NCBI RefSeq assembly: GCF_001570525.1
Contig: NZ_BBXC01000010.1
Location: 186,001-250,000 of the forward strand
Direction: 5' to 3'
Origin: Herbidospora sakaeratensis
GTDB taxonomy: Bacteria; Actinomycetota; Actinomycetes; Streptosporangiales; Streptosporangiaceae
DNA length: 64,000 nucleotides
The number at the start of each line of letters is the position of its first letter. The first letter of the stretch is position 1. Under the pieces are notes generated by a model that was given only the letters and a program-made list of their open reading frames with translations, was not told where the DNA came from and ran no database searches. The position numbers and the translations under genes are program-made. Shown piece by piece: positions 8,376 through 16,007 of this stretch.

Positions 8376-9746
8376 GTGAAACGCCGATTAGCCGTCCTGA
8401 CGCCTCTCCTGCTGTTACTCGGCCTCACCCTCCCCGTCCAGGCAGCCGCTCCCATCACCACCCAGATCTACACCGCCGACCCCGCGGCGCTCGTCGTCGG
8501 CGACACGCTCTACCTCTACACCGGCCACGACGAGGCCTCCTCCACCGGCCAGAACTTCGTGATGCGCGACTGGCACGTCTACTCCTCCACCGACGCCGCC
8601 ACCTTCACCGACCAGGGCGCCCGCCTGGCGATCTCCAACTTCTCCTGGGCCGGTCTGGACGCCTGGGCCAGCGAGGTCGAACGCGGCGCCGACGGGCGCT
8701 ACTACTGGTACGTCTCCATCAACGGCAACGGCCCCGGCTGGATGAACATCGGCGTGGCCGTCGGCAACAGCCCCACCGGCCCGTTCACCGACGCGATCGG
8801 CGGCCCGCTGATCAGCGACTCCACCCCGAACTCCTCGCCGCTGAACATCGACCCGACCGTCTTCACCGACGACGACGGCCAGGTCTACATGTACTGGGGT
8901 TCCTACTACGGCCTGCGGGCGGCCCGCCTGAACAGCAACATGACCTCTCTTCAGGGCTCGGTCGTCACCCCGTCCGGAGTGTCGAACTTCTGGGAGGCGC
9001 CGTGGATGTTCAAGCGCAACGGCGTCTACTACCTGGCCTACGCGGCCAACGACTCCGGTTGTGCCACCCCGGGATACGCGTGCATCAGGTATGCGACGGC
9101 CTCGAACCCGCTCGGCCCGTGGACACACCGCGGCGTGGTGCTCGACATGGTCAGCTCGACGACCAACCACCCGGCGATCATCGAGTACAAGGGCCAGTGG
9201 TACATGGTCTACCACAACGCCGCCGCGCCGGGCGGAGGTAACTTCCGCAGGTCGGTGACGCTCGACAAGCTCTACTTCAACGCCGACGGGACGATGCAGA
9301 AGGTCGTCCAGACCTCCGGCGGCACCTCGTCGAACCTGGCCGCCTCGGCGACGGCCTCCACCTCCTACGTCTCCTCGTGGGAGACGCTGAACGCGATCAA
9401 GGACGGGTTCACGCCGACGAGCTCGGCCGACCGGTCCCACGGCGTCTACGGCAACTGGAACCAGCAGGGCACGCAGTGGGTCGAGTACCGCTGGCCCACC
9501 GCGCAGAACATCTCGAAGAGCGCCGCCTACTGGTTCGACGACAACCAGGGCATCGACCTGCCGGCGTCGTGCCAGCTCCAGTACTGGAACGGCACGTCCT
9601 ACGTGAACATCGGCTCGTGCGGCGTCGCCGCCAACCAGTTCAACACGATGACCTTCCCGCAGATCTCGACCACCCGGCTCCGGCTCAACATGACCTCTCG
9701 TACCGGTTTCTCGACCGGCATGATCGAATGGACGGTGGGCGTGTGA
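8376..9746 (+). CDS. Secreted GH43 glycoside hydrolase with C-terminal carbohydrate-binding-like module
   Basis: A 456-residue secreted enzyme with signal peptide MKRRLAVLTPLLLLLGLTLP...QAAA. The GH43 five-bladed propeller covers about residues 28-310. The three acidic residues are visible: Asp35 (YTADPAAL, general base), Asp159 (NIDPTVF, pKa modulator) and Glu207 (FWEAPWMF, general acid). Residues about 315-456 form a discoidin-like module (SNLAASATAS to MIEWTVGV), closely related to the last module of the next protein. GH43 enzymes cleave alpha-L-arabinofuranosides or beta-xylosides, and arabinosidase activity fits the cluster. The GTG start has AAGGAAAGGAA upstream. The stop overlaps the next gene by 4 bases (GTGA), implying a two-gene secreted operon. 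Confidence 0.88.
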   Translation: MKRRLAVLTPLLLLLGLTLPVQAAAPITTQIYTADPAALVVGDTLYLYTGHDEASSTGQNFVMRDWHVYSSTDAATFTDQGARLAISNFSWAGLDAWASEVERGADGRYYWYVSINGNGPGWMNIGVAVGNSPTGPFTDAIGGPLISDSTPNSSPLNIDPTVFTDDDGQVYMYWGSYYGLRAARLNSNMTSLQGSVVTPSGVSNFWEAPWMFKRNGVYYLAYAANDSGCATPGYACIRYATASNPLGPWTHRGVVLDMVSSTTNHPAIIEYKGQWYMVYHNAAAPGGGNFRRSVTLDKLYFNADGTMQKVVQTSGGTSSNLAASATASTSYVSSWETLNAIKDGFTPTSSADRSHGVYGNWNQQGTQWVEYRWPTAQNISKSAAYWFDDNQGIDLPASCQLQYWNGTSYVNIGSCGVAANQFNTMTFPQISTTRLRLNMTSRTGFSTGMIEWTVGV

Positions 9747-12700
9747 GACTCCTCCGCGTTTCCGCAGCTCTGGCACTGTTAGCCGGGCTGATCGTCGCAG
9801 GACCGGCCGCCTCGGCGGCGCAGACGATCGGCTTCCCCACGTTCGGCGGCGGGACCATCCCGGCCGCACCGGTGGCCTACACGACCGGCAACATGATGCA
9901 GGCCATGTACGACGCCGAATCCTCCGGCACCGACTTCTGGATGGACCGCCTCCTCGGCAGAACAGGCAGCGACCCGGCCGGGAACTGGCTGATGACGCGG
10001 GGCCGGGCGCTCTACATGAAGACGCACAACCCCGGCACGCTCGGCTTCTCCGGCCAGGTGGCGTACTGGGAGGCGATCGGCGGATCGTCCGCCTTCACGG
10101 TCGCGATCACCCCGGGGACCTTCTCCGAGCAGGTCTCCCAGCGGTTCCAGGCGCCGTCGTACTGGCGCAGCGTGCACACGAGCGGGTCACTCGTGGTGAC
10201 GCAGCAGAAGTTCATCACCAACAACAACGTCGCCGTGGCGAACCTCTCGATCGTCAACAACGGCACGTCGTCGTCGACGCTGCAGCTCAGGGCCACCTCG
10301 CCCTATGCCACCAGCGGCTCGGGCAGTGAGCTGACGGGGCAGGTGAACGCGTACAACAACCTGACCACGCTGTTCCCCCGGCTCGGCGGAGACGGCTTCA
10401 CCGTCAGCAGCGGCGGCCTGAACAGGTCGGTCACCGTGGCCCCGGGCGCGACCGTGACCGCGAAGGTCGTGATGGGCTTCGTCGCGAACGAGATCCCCGA
10501 CTCGCTGACCGAGTACAACGCCTACCGGGGCTACACCAACGCCACGGCGTTCGCGACGCACGTGCGGGCCTACAACCTGTGGTGGGCGCAGAACCTGCCG
10601 TACATCGACCTGGCCGAACCCGCGATCAAGAAGAACGTCTACTACCGCTGGTGGTTGATGCGCTACAACAACCTCGACGCGGACATCCCCGGCCAGACGT
10701 TCCAGTTCCCGGTGTCGATGGAGGGCGTGCTCGGCTACAACAACGCCATCGCGCTCACCCAGCCGATGCACATCGACGACCTGAAATACCTGCGCACCCC
10801 GCTGTACGCCTACGGCAACTGGTTGTCGACCGGGCAGACGTCCAGGAACGGCCGGTTCATGGACAACCCCGGCGACCCGGAGAACTGGTCGAACAGCTAC
10901 ACCCAGTACATCTCCGAAGCGGCCTGGCGGGCCTACCAGATCCACGGCGGCCAGCCCGCCATCGCGGGCGCGCTGGCCCGCTACGCCGAACGCGACGTGA
11001 AGGGCCAGCTCAGCTACTACGACACCGACAACAACAAGCTCATCGAGTACGACTGGGGCGCCCTCACCGGCAACGACGCCGACGCGGTGTCGTTCCACTG
11101 GAAGCCGGGCCGGATGGACCGCGCCGAATCGGCCTACCAGTACAGCGGCGCACTGGCCTCGGCCCAGGCGTACGAGGCCGTCGGCAACACCGCCAAGGCC
11201 ACCGAGATGCGCACGCTGGCGACCGACATCCAGAACGCCATCGTGAACGTCCTGTGGAACCCGTCGCGCCAGCTGTTCGAGCACCGGCTGAAGTCGACGA
11301 ACGAGTACGTGCCGTGGAAGGAGATCAACAACTACTACCCGTTCTCCGTCGGCGCGATCCCCAACACCGCGACCTACCGCCAGGCGCTGCGCCTCTACGA
11401 CGACCCCGCGCAGTACCCGATCTTCCCCTTCTACACCGCCAACCAGGTCGACAAGGCCGCCGCGGCCGCCCAGGGCGAACCCGGGTCGAACAACTTCTCC
11501 ACGATCAACTCGACCGTGCAGTTCCGCCTCTACTCCTCGGTTCTGCGCAACTACCCGAACTCGTGGATGACGGCCAACGACTACAAGAAGCTCCTGTACT
11601 GGAACACCTGGGCCCAGTACGTCGGCGGCAACACCGCCTGGCCCGACGCCAACGAGTTCTGGGCCGACTGGAACGGCTCCACGGTCCAGTACCGCTCGTG
11701 GATCCACCACAACATCCTCGGCAGCAGCAACTGGACGGTGATCGAGGACGTCGCCGGCCTGCGCCCCCGCAACGACGCGAAGGTGGAACTCTCGCCGATC
11801 AACATCGGCTGGACCCACTTCACCGTCAACAACCTGCGCTACCGCAACGCCGACCTGACCATCACCTGGGACGACCCGGCCGACGGGGTGACCCGCTACC
11901 CGGGCGTGCCCCAGGGCTACTCGATCTTCATCAACGGCACCCGCGTAGCCACCGTGAACTCGCTGGTGCCCTTCACCTGGGACCCGGCGACGGGAGCCGT
12001 GACGACGTCGGGAACCGTCGCCTACAACCAGTCCTACTCGGGCCTGCAGACGCCGTCGCAGGTGTCGTTCACGAGCGGACGCATGACCGACGTGCTGGCC
12101 AAGGCCGGCATCAACGTGGCGTCGGGGCTCATCCCCGCCTCCGGTAGCGCCTCGACGACGGCGTCGGGCGCCGGCACGGCCGGCGCGGTCGACGGCCTGC
12201 CGGTCAACGAGCCGTTCTGGGGCGGAACCGGGGCGACGAGCGACTGGTACGAACTGAACCTGGGGTCGTCGCAGCCGGTCAACGAGGTGCGGTTGTGGTT
12301 CAAGGACTCCCGGCCCGCCTCGGCGACCTATCGGGCGCCTTCCGCCTACACGATCCAGTACCTGAACGGATCGACGTGGACGGCGGTGCCGTCGCAGACG
12401 AAGACGCCCGCGACGCCCCGGGCCAACTACAACGTGGTCACCTTCCCGTCGGTGACGGCGGCCCGGATCCGCGTGCAGGTCACCAACGCGGGCAGCGCCA
12501 AGACCGGGCTGACGGAGATCGCGGCCTACAACCGCGGCGGCACCCCGCCGCCCGTCACGAACCTGGCGTTGTCGGCGACACCGTCGGCTTCCTACACCTC
12601 GTCGTGGGAGTCGGTGGCGGCGCTGAACGACGGCATCCAGCCGCCATCGTCGAACGACACGGTGAACCCACGGTGGGGCACGTGGCCGGAGACCGGGCAG

Positions 12701-12979
12701 CAGTGGGCGGAGCTGACGTGGCCGTCGGCGCAGACGCTCGGCCGCGCGGAGGTGTACTTCTTCGACGACGAGCAGGGCATCGACATGCCGTCGGCGTGGA
12801 AGCTCCAGTACTGGAACGGGTCGTCCTACGTTGACCTGCCGGGCTCCTACGGCCTGGCGAAGAACCAGTTCAACTCCGTCTCCTTCACGCCCGTGAGCAG
12901 CACCCGCCTGAGAGTGGTGCTGACCAGCACGGGCACGGCGTCGCTCGGGCTTCTTGAAGTGCGGGCGTTCGCGAGCTAG
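9743..12979 (+). CDS. Large secreted (alpha/alpha)6-barrel glycoside hydrolase with two discoidin-like modules
   Basis: A 1078-residue secreted protein beginning at GTG 9743 (signal VRLLRVSAALALLAGLIVAG...SAA). A beta-rich N-terminal domain (residues ~30-270) precedes an all-helical barrel (~280-700) with repeats such as YYRWWLMRYN, SNSYTQYISEAAWRAYQIHG and FWADWNGSTVQYRSWIHHN. This resembles MGH1/GH63-type clan enzymes. Two galactose-binding-like modules follow (~790-930 and ~935-1078). The cluster mates GH127 and GH43 suggest a GH121/GH142-like beta-arabinan hydrolase, as GH121 HypBA2 partners GH127 HypBA1 in bifidobacteria. That family assignment is inference. A decayed copy of the 3' end of this gene lies at about 15.1-15.4 kb. 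Confidence 0.7.
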   Translation: MRLLRVSAALALLAGLIVAGPAASAAQTIGFPTFGGGTIPAAPVAYTTGNMMQAMYDAESSGTDFWMDRLLGRTGSDPAGNWLMTRGRALYMKTHNPGTLGFSGQVAYWEAIGGSSAFTVAITPGTFSEQVSQRFQAPSYWRSVHTSGSLVVTQQKFITNNNVAVANLSIVNNGTSSSTLQLRATSPYATSGSGSELTGQVNAYNNLTTLFPRLGGDGFTVSSGGLNRSVTVAPGATVTAKVVMGFVANEIPDSLTEYNAYRGYTNATAFATHVRAYNLWWAQNLPYIDLAEPAIKKNVYYRWWLMRYNNLDADIPGQTFQFPVSMEGVLGYNNAIALTQPMHIDDLKYLRTPLYAYGNWLSTGQTSRNGRFMDNPGDPENWSNSYTQYISEAAWRAYQIHGGQPAIAGALARYAERDVKGQLSYYDTDNNKLIEYDWGALTGNDADAVSFHWKPGRMDRAESAYQYSGALASAQAYEAVGNTAKATEMRTLATDIQNAIVNVLWNPSRQLFEHRLKSTNEYVPWKEINNYYPFSVGAIPNTATYRQALRLYDDPAQYPIFPFYTANQVDKAAAAAQGEPGSNNFSTINSTVQFRLYSSVLRNYPNSWMTANDYKKLLYWNTWAQYVGGNTAWPDANEFWADWNGSTVQYRSWIHHNILGSSNWTVIEDVAGLRPRNDAKVELSPINIGWTHFTVNNLRYRNADLTITWDDPADGVTRYPGVPQGYSIFINGTRVATVNSLVPFTWDPATGAVTTSGTVAYNQSYSGLQTPSQVSFTSGRMTDVLAKAGINVASGLIPASGSASTTASGAGTAGAVDGLPVNEPFWGGTGATSDWYELNLGSSQPVNEVRLWFKDSRPASATYRAPSAYTIQYLNGSTWTAVPSQTKTPATPRANYNVVTFPSVTAARIRVQVTNAGSAKTGLTEIAAYNRGGTPPPVTNLALSATPSASYTSSWESVAALNDGIQPPSSNDTVNPRWGTWPETGQQWAELTWPSAQTLGRAEVYFFDDEQGIDMPSAWKLQYWNGSSYVDLPGSYGLAKNQFNSVSFTPVSSTRLRVVLTSTGTASLGLLEVRAFAS

Positions 12980-12987
12980 GTCCATCG

Positions 12988-13020
12988 GCGGGTGCCGTCA
13001 CTCTCCTGGACGGCACCCGC
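12988..13020 (+). terminator. Terminator of the secreted glycosidase operon
   Basis: GCGGGTGCCGTC (12988-12999) and GACGGCACCCGC (13009-13020) form a perfect 12-bp stem with a 9-base loop, starting 8 bases after the glycosidase stop. Confidence 0.8.
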
Positions 13021-13039
13021 TCTCACCTATCCCTCAAGA

Positions 13040-13053
13040 TGGGAGCGCTCCCA
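13040..13053. promoter_or_regulatory. CelR/CebR box TGGGAGCGCTCCCA
   Basis: A perfect 14-bp palindrome identical to the operator of the cellulose regulator CelR (Thermobifida) and CebR (Streptomyces). It ends 2 bases before the ATG of the CBM2 metalloprotease gene, so it overlaps the ribosome-binding site (GGGAG inside the box). This ties the gene to cellobiose-induced derepression. Confidence 0.9.
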
Positions 13054-13055
13054 CA

Positions 13056-14228
13056 ATGCGAACATCAATCTTGGCCGTGGCCTTCTCGGTCATGGCCGCC
13101 CTGGGCGTGATCGTCGCCCAGCCCGCGCAGGCGGCCGTCGCCTGCTCCGTGACCTACACGAAGACGTGGGACAACGGCGGCGCCTTCGGGGCCAACGTGA
13201 CGATCAACAACCTCGGCGACCCGCTCAACCCGTGGACCCTGCGGTTCACGTGGCCGGGCAACCAGCAGGTCGGTCAGGGCTGGAACGGGACGTGGACCCA
13301 GTCGGGCCAGAACGTGACCGTGACCGCACCGGCATACGCGCCCGTCCTGTCCACGGGCGCGAGTGTCACGGTGGGGTTCAACGGGACGTACAGCGGGGCC
13401 AACAACGCGCCGACGTCGTATTCCATCAACGGCGTGACCTGCGGCGGCCCAGGCACCCCGTCGCCGACCCCCACTCCGACCTCTTCTACGGGGTGGAACC
13501 CGCCGGCGAACCTGGTCAATCCGCTCAACCAGGTCTGGTCGCACGTCGAGAGCACCTACGGGAACCTCTACGGGTTCCGCAACTACGGCTGGGACCAGGT
13601 CATGGCCAACCGGGGCTACGTGAACTACTGCGTGCGCTGGGACTCCCCGGCCTCGGTCACCGCCGCCCAGCGCGACGCCATCCACGCCGCGTTGCAGCGG
13701 CAGTTCAAGAAGTGGATGGACGTCATGGCCGGGCACAACGCCTGGCCCTACACCGACGTGCCGGTGCGGGTCGTCGGCTGGGCCGTCCGGGACCGGGCGC
13801 AACTCCAGTGGACCGACAACTCCGTCGACGTCTACGTGGGCGACATCCGCGAGAACGCGCCGCAGTGCGCCCCGCCGTGCGGCCGGTTCTTCAACCAGGG
13901 CGGGACCTACCCGAACTGCCCGGGCGGCGTGGCGCGGCACTACGACATGTCACTGTGGCTGACGGCCGGCATGGGCGGCGGCGCGGGCGGAGACTGGGGC
14001 CAGCGCATGGGGTCCGAGTACTTCATGAACAACATCAACGCCTCGAACATGCACATCCTGCTGCACGAGATAGGGCACACGTTCGGCCTGGACGACTTCT
14101 ACGACTGGACTCCGACGGGGGTGGGCGGCTTCCTGATGAAGGCCGGCAGCGCATCACAGATCACGGAGTTCGACGCGTGGATGCTGCGTGACTTCTGGCG
14201 CCACGTGAAGAATAGGTACGGGCTCTGA
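13056..14228 (+). CDS. Secreted CBM2 cellulose-binding metalloprotease
   Basis: A 390-residue secreted protein. The signal peptide (MRTSILAVAFSVMAALGVIV...AQAA) is followed by a family 2 cellulose-binding module (~30-128, with the conserved WT/W pattern NPWTLRFTWPGNQ and GWNGTWTQ). A Pro/Thr linker (TPSPTPTPTSS) and a catalytic domain of ~240 residues follow. The zinc site HEIGHTFGLDD (His337, Glu338, His341, Asp347) matches the HExxHxxGxxD form seen in snapalysin-like metzincins. The gene carries a perfect CelR operator, so it belongs to the cellulose regulon. A protease anchored to cellulose may strip cell-wall protein or process cellulases. That role is inferred. Confidence 0.82.
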   Translation: MRTSILAVAFSVMAALGVIVAQPAQAAVACSVTYTKTWDNGGAFGANVTINNLGDPLNPWTLRFTWPGNQQVGQGWNGTWTQSGQNVTVTAPAYAPVLSTGASVTVGFNGTYSGANNAPTSYSINGVTCGGPGTPSPTPTPTSSTGWNPPANLVNPLNQVWSHVESTYGNLYGFRNYGWDQVMANRGYVNYCVRWDSPASVTAAQRDAIHAALQRQFKKWMDVMAGHNAWPYTDVPVRVVGWAVRDRAQLQWTDNSVDVYVGDIRENAPQCAPPCGRFFNQGGTYPNCPGGVARHYDMSLWLTAGMGGGAGGDWGQRMGSEYFMNNINASNMHILLHEIGHTFGLDDFYDWTPTGVGGFLMKAGSASQITEFDAWMLRDFWRHVKNRYGL

Positions 14229-14234
14229 TCAGCG

Positions 14235-14265
14235 GGAGGTGCGTCCTTCGGCAGGGCGCACCTCC
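14235..14265 (+). terminator. Terminator of the CBM2 metalloprotease gene
   Basis: GGAGGTGCG (14235-14243) and CGCACCTCC (14257-14265) form a perfect 9-bp stem 6 bases after the stop. The next 180 bases up to 14445 show no recognisable gene. Confidence 0.75.
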
Positions 14266-14445
14266 ACCCGCCGCCTCGGCGGATCCTGCGCCTTCATGGT
14301 GTCCTGGCTTACGCCAATGCGGCGGATCTGCGGGGCCGTCCGAGTTTCGATCGGAGGACTCCGAAGGGCTTTCTCCACCCAATCGTTGGTGCGGGTTTTC
14401 TCTCGGAACGGCCCTTTCGCGGACTTCGATTCCGTCGATCGTGGC

Positions 14446-15090
14446 CTAGCGGAAGATGTCCTCCAGCCGCTCTGCCGAAATCGCCCGTTGGGCCCACACC
14501 TCGAGTTTTTCGGGGTCGGCGCATTCGGCGATCTGCGCGCGCATCTCGGCGGTGAGAGCGAAACCACGGTGCTCGACGGTGAACAGGAGCATCTTGCGGA
14601 AGGTTTCGGCCTGGCCGGCGGCGTAGTTCGTCACCGCGACGATGCTGTGGCGTTCGGGCTCGATCATCGTCATGAGAGTCTCCAGCTCCCTCTTCGCGGC
14701 CTCAGACAGACGCTTGGCCACTACTCAACGTACACGACGGTCTTGGACGGCTCGATGGCGTTCAGCGCGTGGACGACGGCTTCGAGCACGTCACGGTTGT
14801 GATCTCCGTGAACCGCCCCCGACAGGACCGCCAGTTCGGGCGACTCGCGGGCGACCTGGGGATCGGTGATGACGGGTACGGCGTCGGGGCCGATCACCAG
14901 CGGGGTCAGGGCAAGACCGGGGTGGCCGATCTGGATGGGCGCGGTGTAGCGGCGGGCGGTCTTGCGGTCGGGGGCGTAGACCACGAGTGTGGTCGGGCAG
15001 CGGCGGCGGGCCCAGAGATTGGCGACGTAGGGGAACCAGTCGTAGATCTTGTCTTTCTCGAAGCGAAGCTGGACTTCGGCGTAAACGATC
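14446..15090 (-). pseudogene. Frameshifted, N-terminally truncated Rpn/transposase-like (PD-(D/E)XK) protein
   Basis: Two overlapping reading frames together spell one protein of a family that is multicopy in Streptosporangiales. The upstream part reads YAEVQLRFEKDKIYDWFPYV, then CPTTLVVYAPDRKTARRY and PLVIGPDAVPVITDP, and ends VVYVE at a TAG (14721). The downstream part continues in another frame (AKRLSEAAKRELETLM to AERLEDIF). Restoring one base at the junction (14720-14723) would join them. The expected N-terminal ~90 residues are absent. Their place, beyond about 15090, is taken by antisense of a decayed glycosidase fragment. EVQL is probably the remnant nuclease-core E-x-Q motif. A non-functional remnant is likely. 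Confidence 0.7.
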
Positions 15091-15398
15091 CAATACCTGA
15101 ACGGGTCGACGTGGACGGCGGTGAACCCACGGTGGAGAACGTGGCCGTCCGCGCGGACGCTCGGCCGGGCGGACATGCCGTCGGCATGGAAGCTCCATTA
15201 CTGGAACGGGTCGTCCAACGTCGACCTGCCGGGCGCCTACGGGCTGGCGAAGAACGAGTTCAACTCGGTTTCGTTCACGACTGTGAGTGGCGCTGACCAG
15301 CACGGGAACGGCGTCGATGGGGCTGCTTGAGGTCAGGGCGTTCGCGAGTTGGTCAATCGGCGGGTGTGGCCGCACGATCGGGTGGCACCCACGCCGGT
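15087..15398 (+). pseudogene. Decayed duplicate of the 3' end of the large glycosidase gene
   Basis: Several blocks match the 3' part of the 9743-12979 gene in the same order and strand, with deletions between. 15087-15124 matches about 12352-12390, 15120-15147 matches about 12661-12690, and 15155-15360 matches about 12729-12987 with internal gaps. Recognisable peptides are PSAWKLHYWNGSSNVDLPGA and GLAKNEFNSVSFT (compare the intact PSAWKLQYWNGSSYVDLPGS). At least two deletions break the frame, and the copied terminator is also eroded. No start codon or promoter remains. The copy forms an imperfect direct repeat about 2.5 kb from its source. Confidence 0.82.
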
Positions 15399-15887
15399 TC
15401 ACAGATCGATGCGCTGAGCCTCCAAGAGGACGACGCCGGTCGACCCGGTCTGTGCGATGGCGTCTTTCAGCAACTTCTCCGCGTCTGGATTCAGGCCGGG
15501 ATGCGAGGCGTGATACTCGATGCCTTCGATGGAGAGTCCGATGTCCGGCCACCTCGTAGATGTCATCGACTCGATGGTGGGGTGGCGGTCGATGACGTGA
15601 GTCCAACCGCGTTCCTGAAGCAGTCTTCTCGCCGTGCCCACCGCTCCCTTGGGGCCGGGTCGTCCGACGTCGATGACCAGGACGTTCGAGATCTCGGTGG
15701 TGCTGTCCCACAGGGCCCAATCGGTGGTTTCCCCTACCACCTTCCCGATTTCACGGATGTCCTCGACGGCGTAAGGATCGACCCGGCGTACGACGGGAGC
15801 GACCGCTTCGAAGCAGGCCGCCAGAAGGAAAGACGTGCAGAGGAGGACGGCGAACTTCCGGCCGTGCCGGATATTCGGCACCCTCAT
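15399..15887 (-). CDS. Putative lipoprotein of unknown function
   Basis: A 162-residue protein with a good GGAGG site 6 bases before ATG 15887. The signal sequence ends in a lipobox (SFLLAACF, Cys at about residue 23). The mature part reads VDPYAVEDIREIGKVVGETT, then TTEISNVLVIDVGRPGPKGA and RLLQERGWTHVIDRHPTIES. I do not recognise a family. It is divergent from the membrane-protein gene at 16008, with a 120-base gap that probably holds both promoters. The 3' end abuts the decayed glycosidase fragment. Confidence 0.6.
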   Translation of the reverse strand: MRVPNIRHGRKFAVLLCTSFLLAACFEAVAPVVRRVDPYAVEDIREIGKVVGETTDWALWDSTTEISNVLVIDVGRPGPKGAVGTARRLLQERGWTHVIDRHPTIESMTSTRWPDIGLSIEGIEYHASHPGLNPDAEKLLKDAIAQTGSTGVVLLEAQRIDL

Positions 15888-16007
15888 CGACGACCTCCGA
15901 GGGTTTCCATTTGGGAAACGACCCGGTTCTTCTCCGGGCGAGGTCTCGCATAGTAGCGTCGGAGCGCTATTCGCCCATGGCGGAGTTTCATATGGGAGGG
16001 GACCGCG

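Noticed and set aside
10187-12985. A 932-codon antisense frame over the large glycosidase
   Set aside because: Antisense shadow, Arg/Val/Gly-rich with no motif.
14229-14445. Possible transposase remnant after the metalloprotease
   Set aside because: Short open frames on both strands show no transposase motif, and no terminal inverted repeats or target duplications were found.
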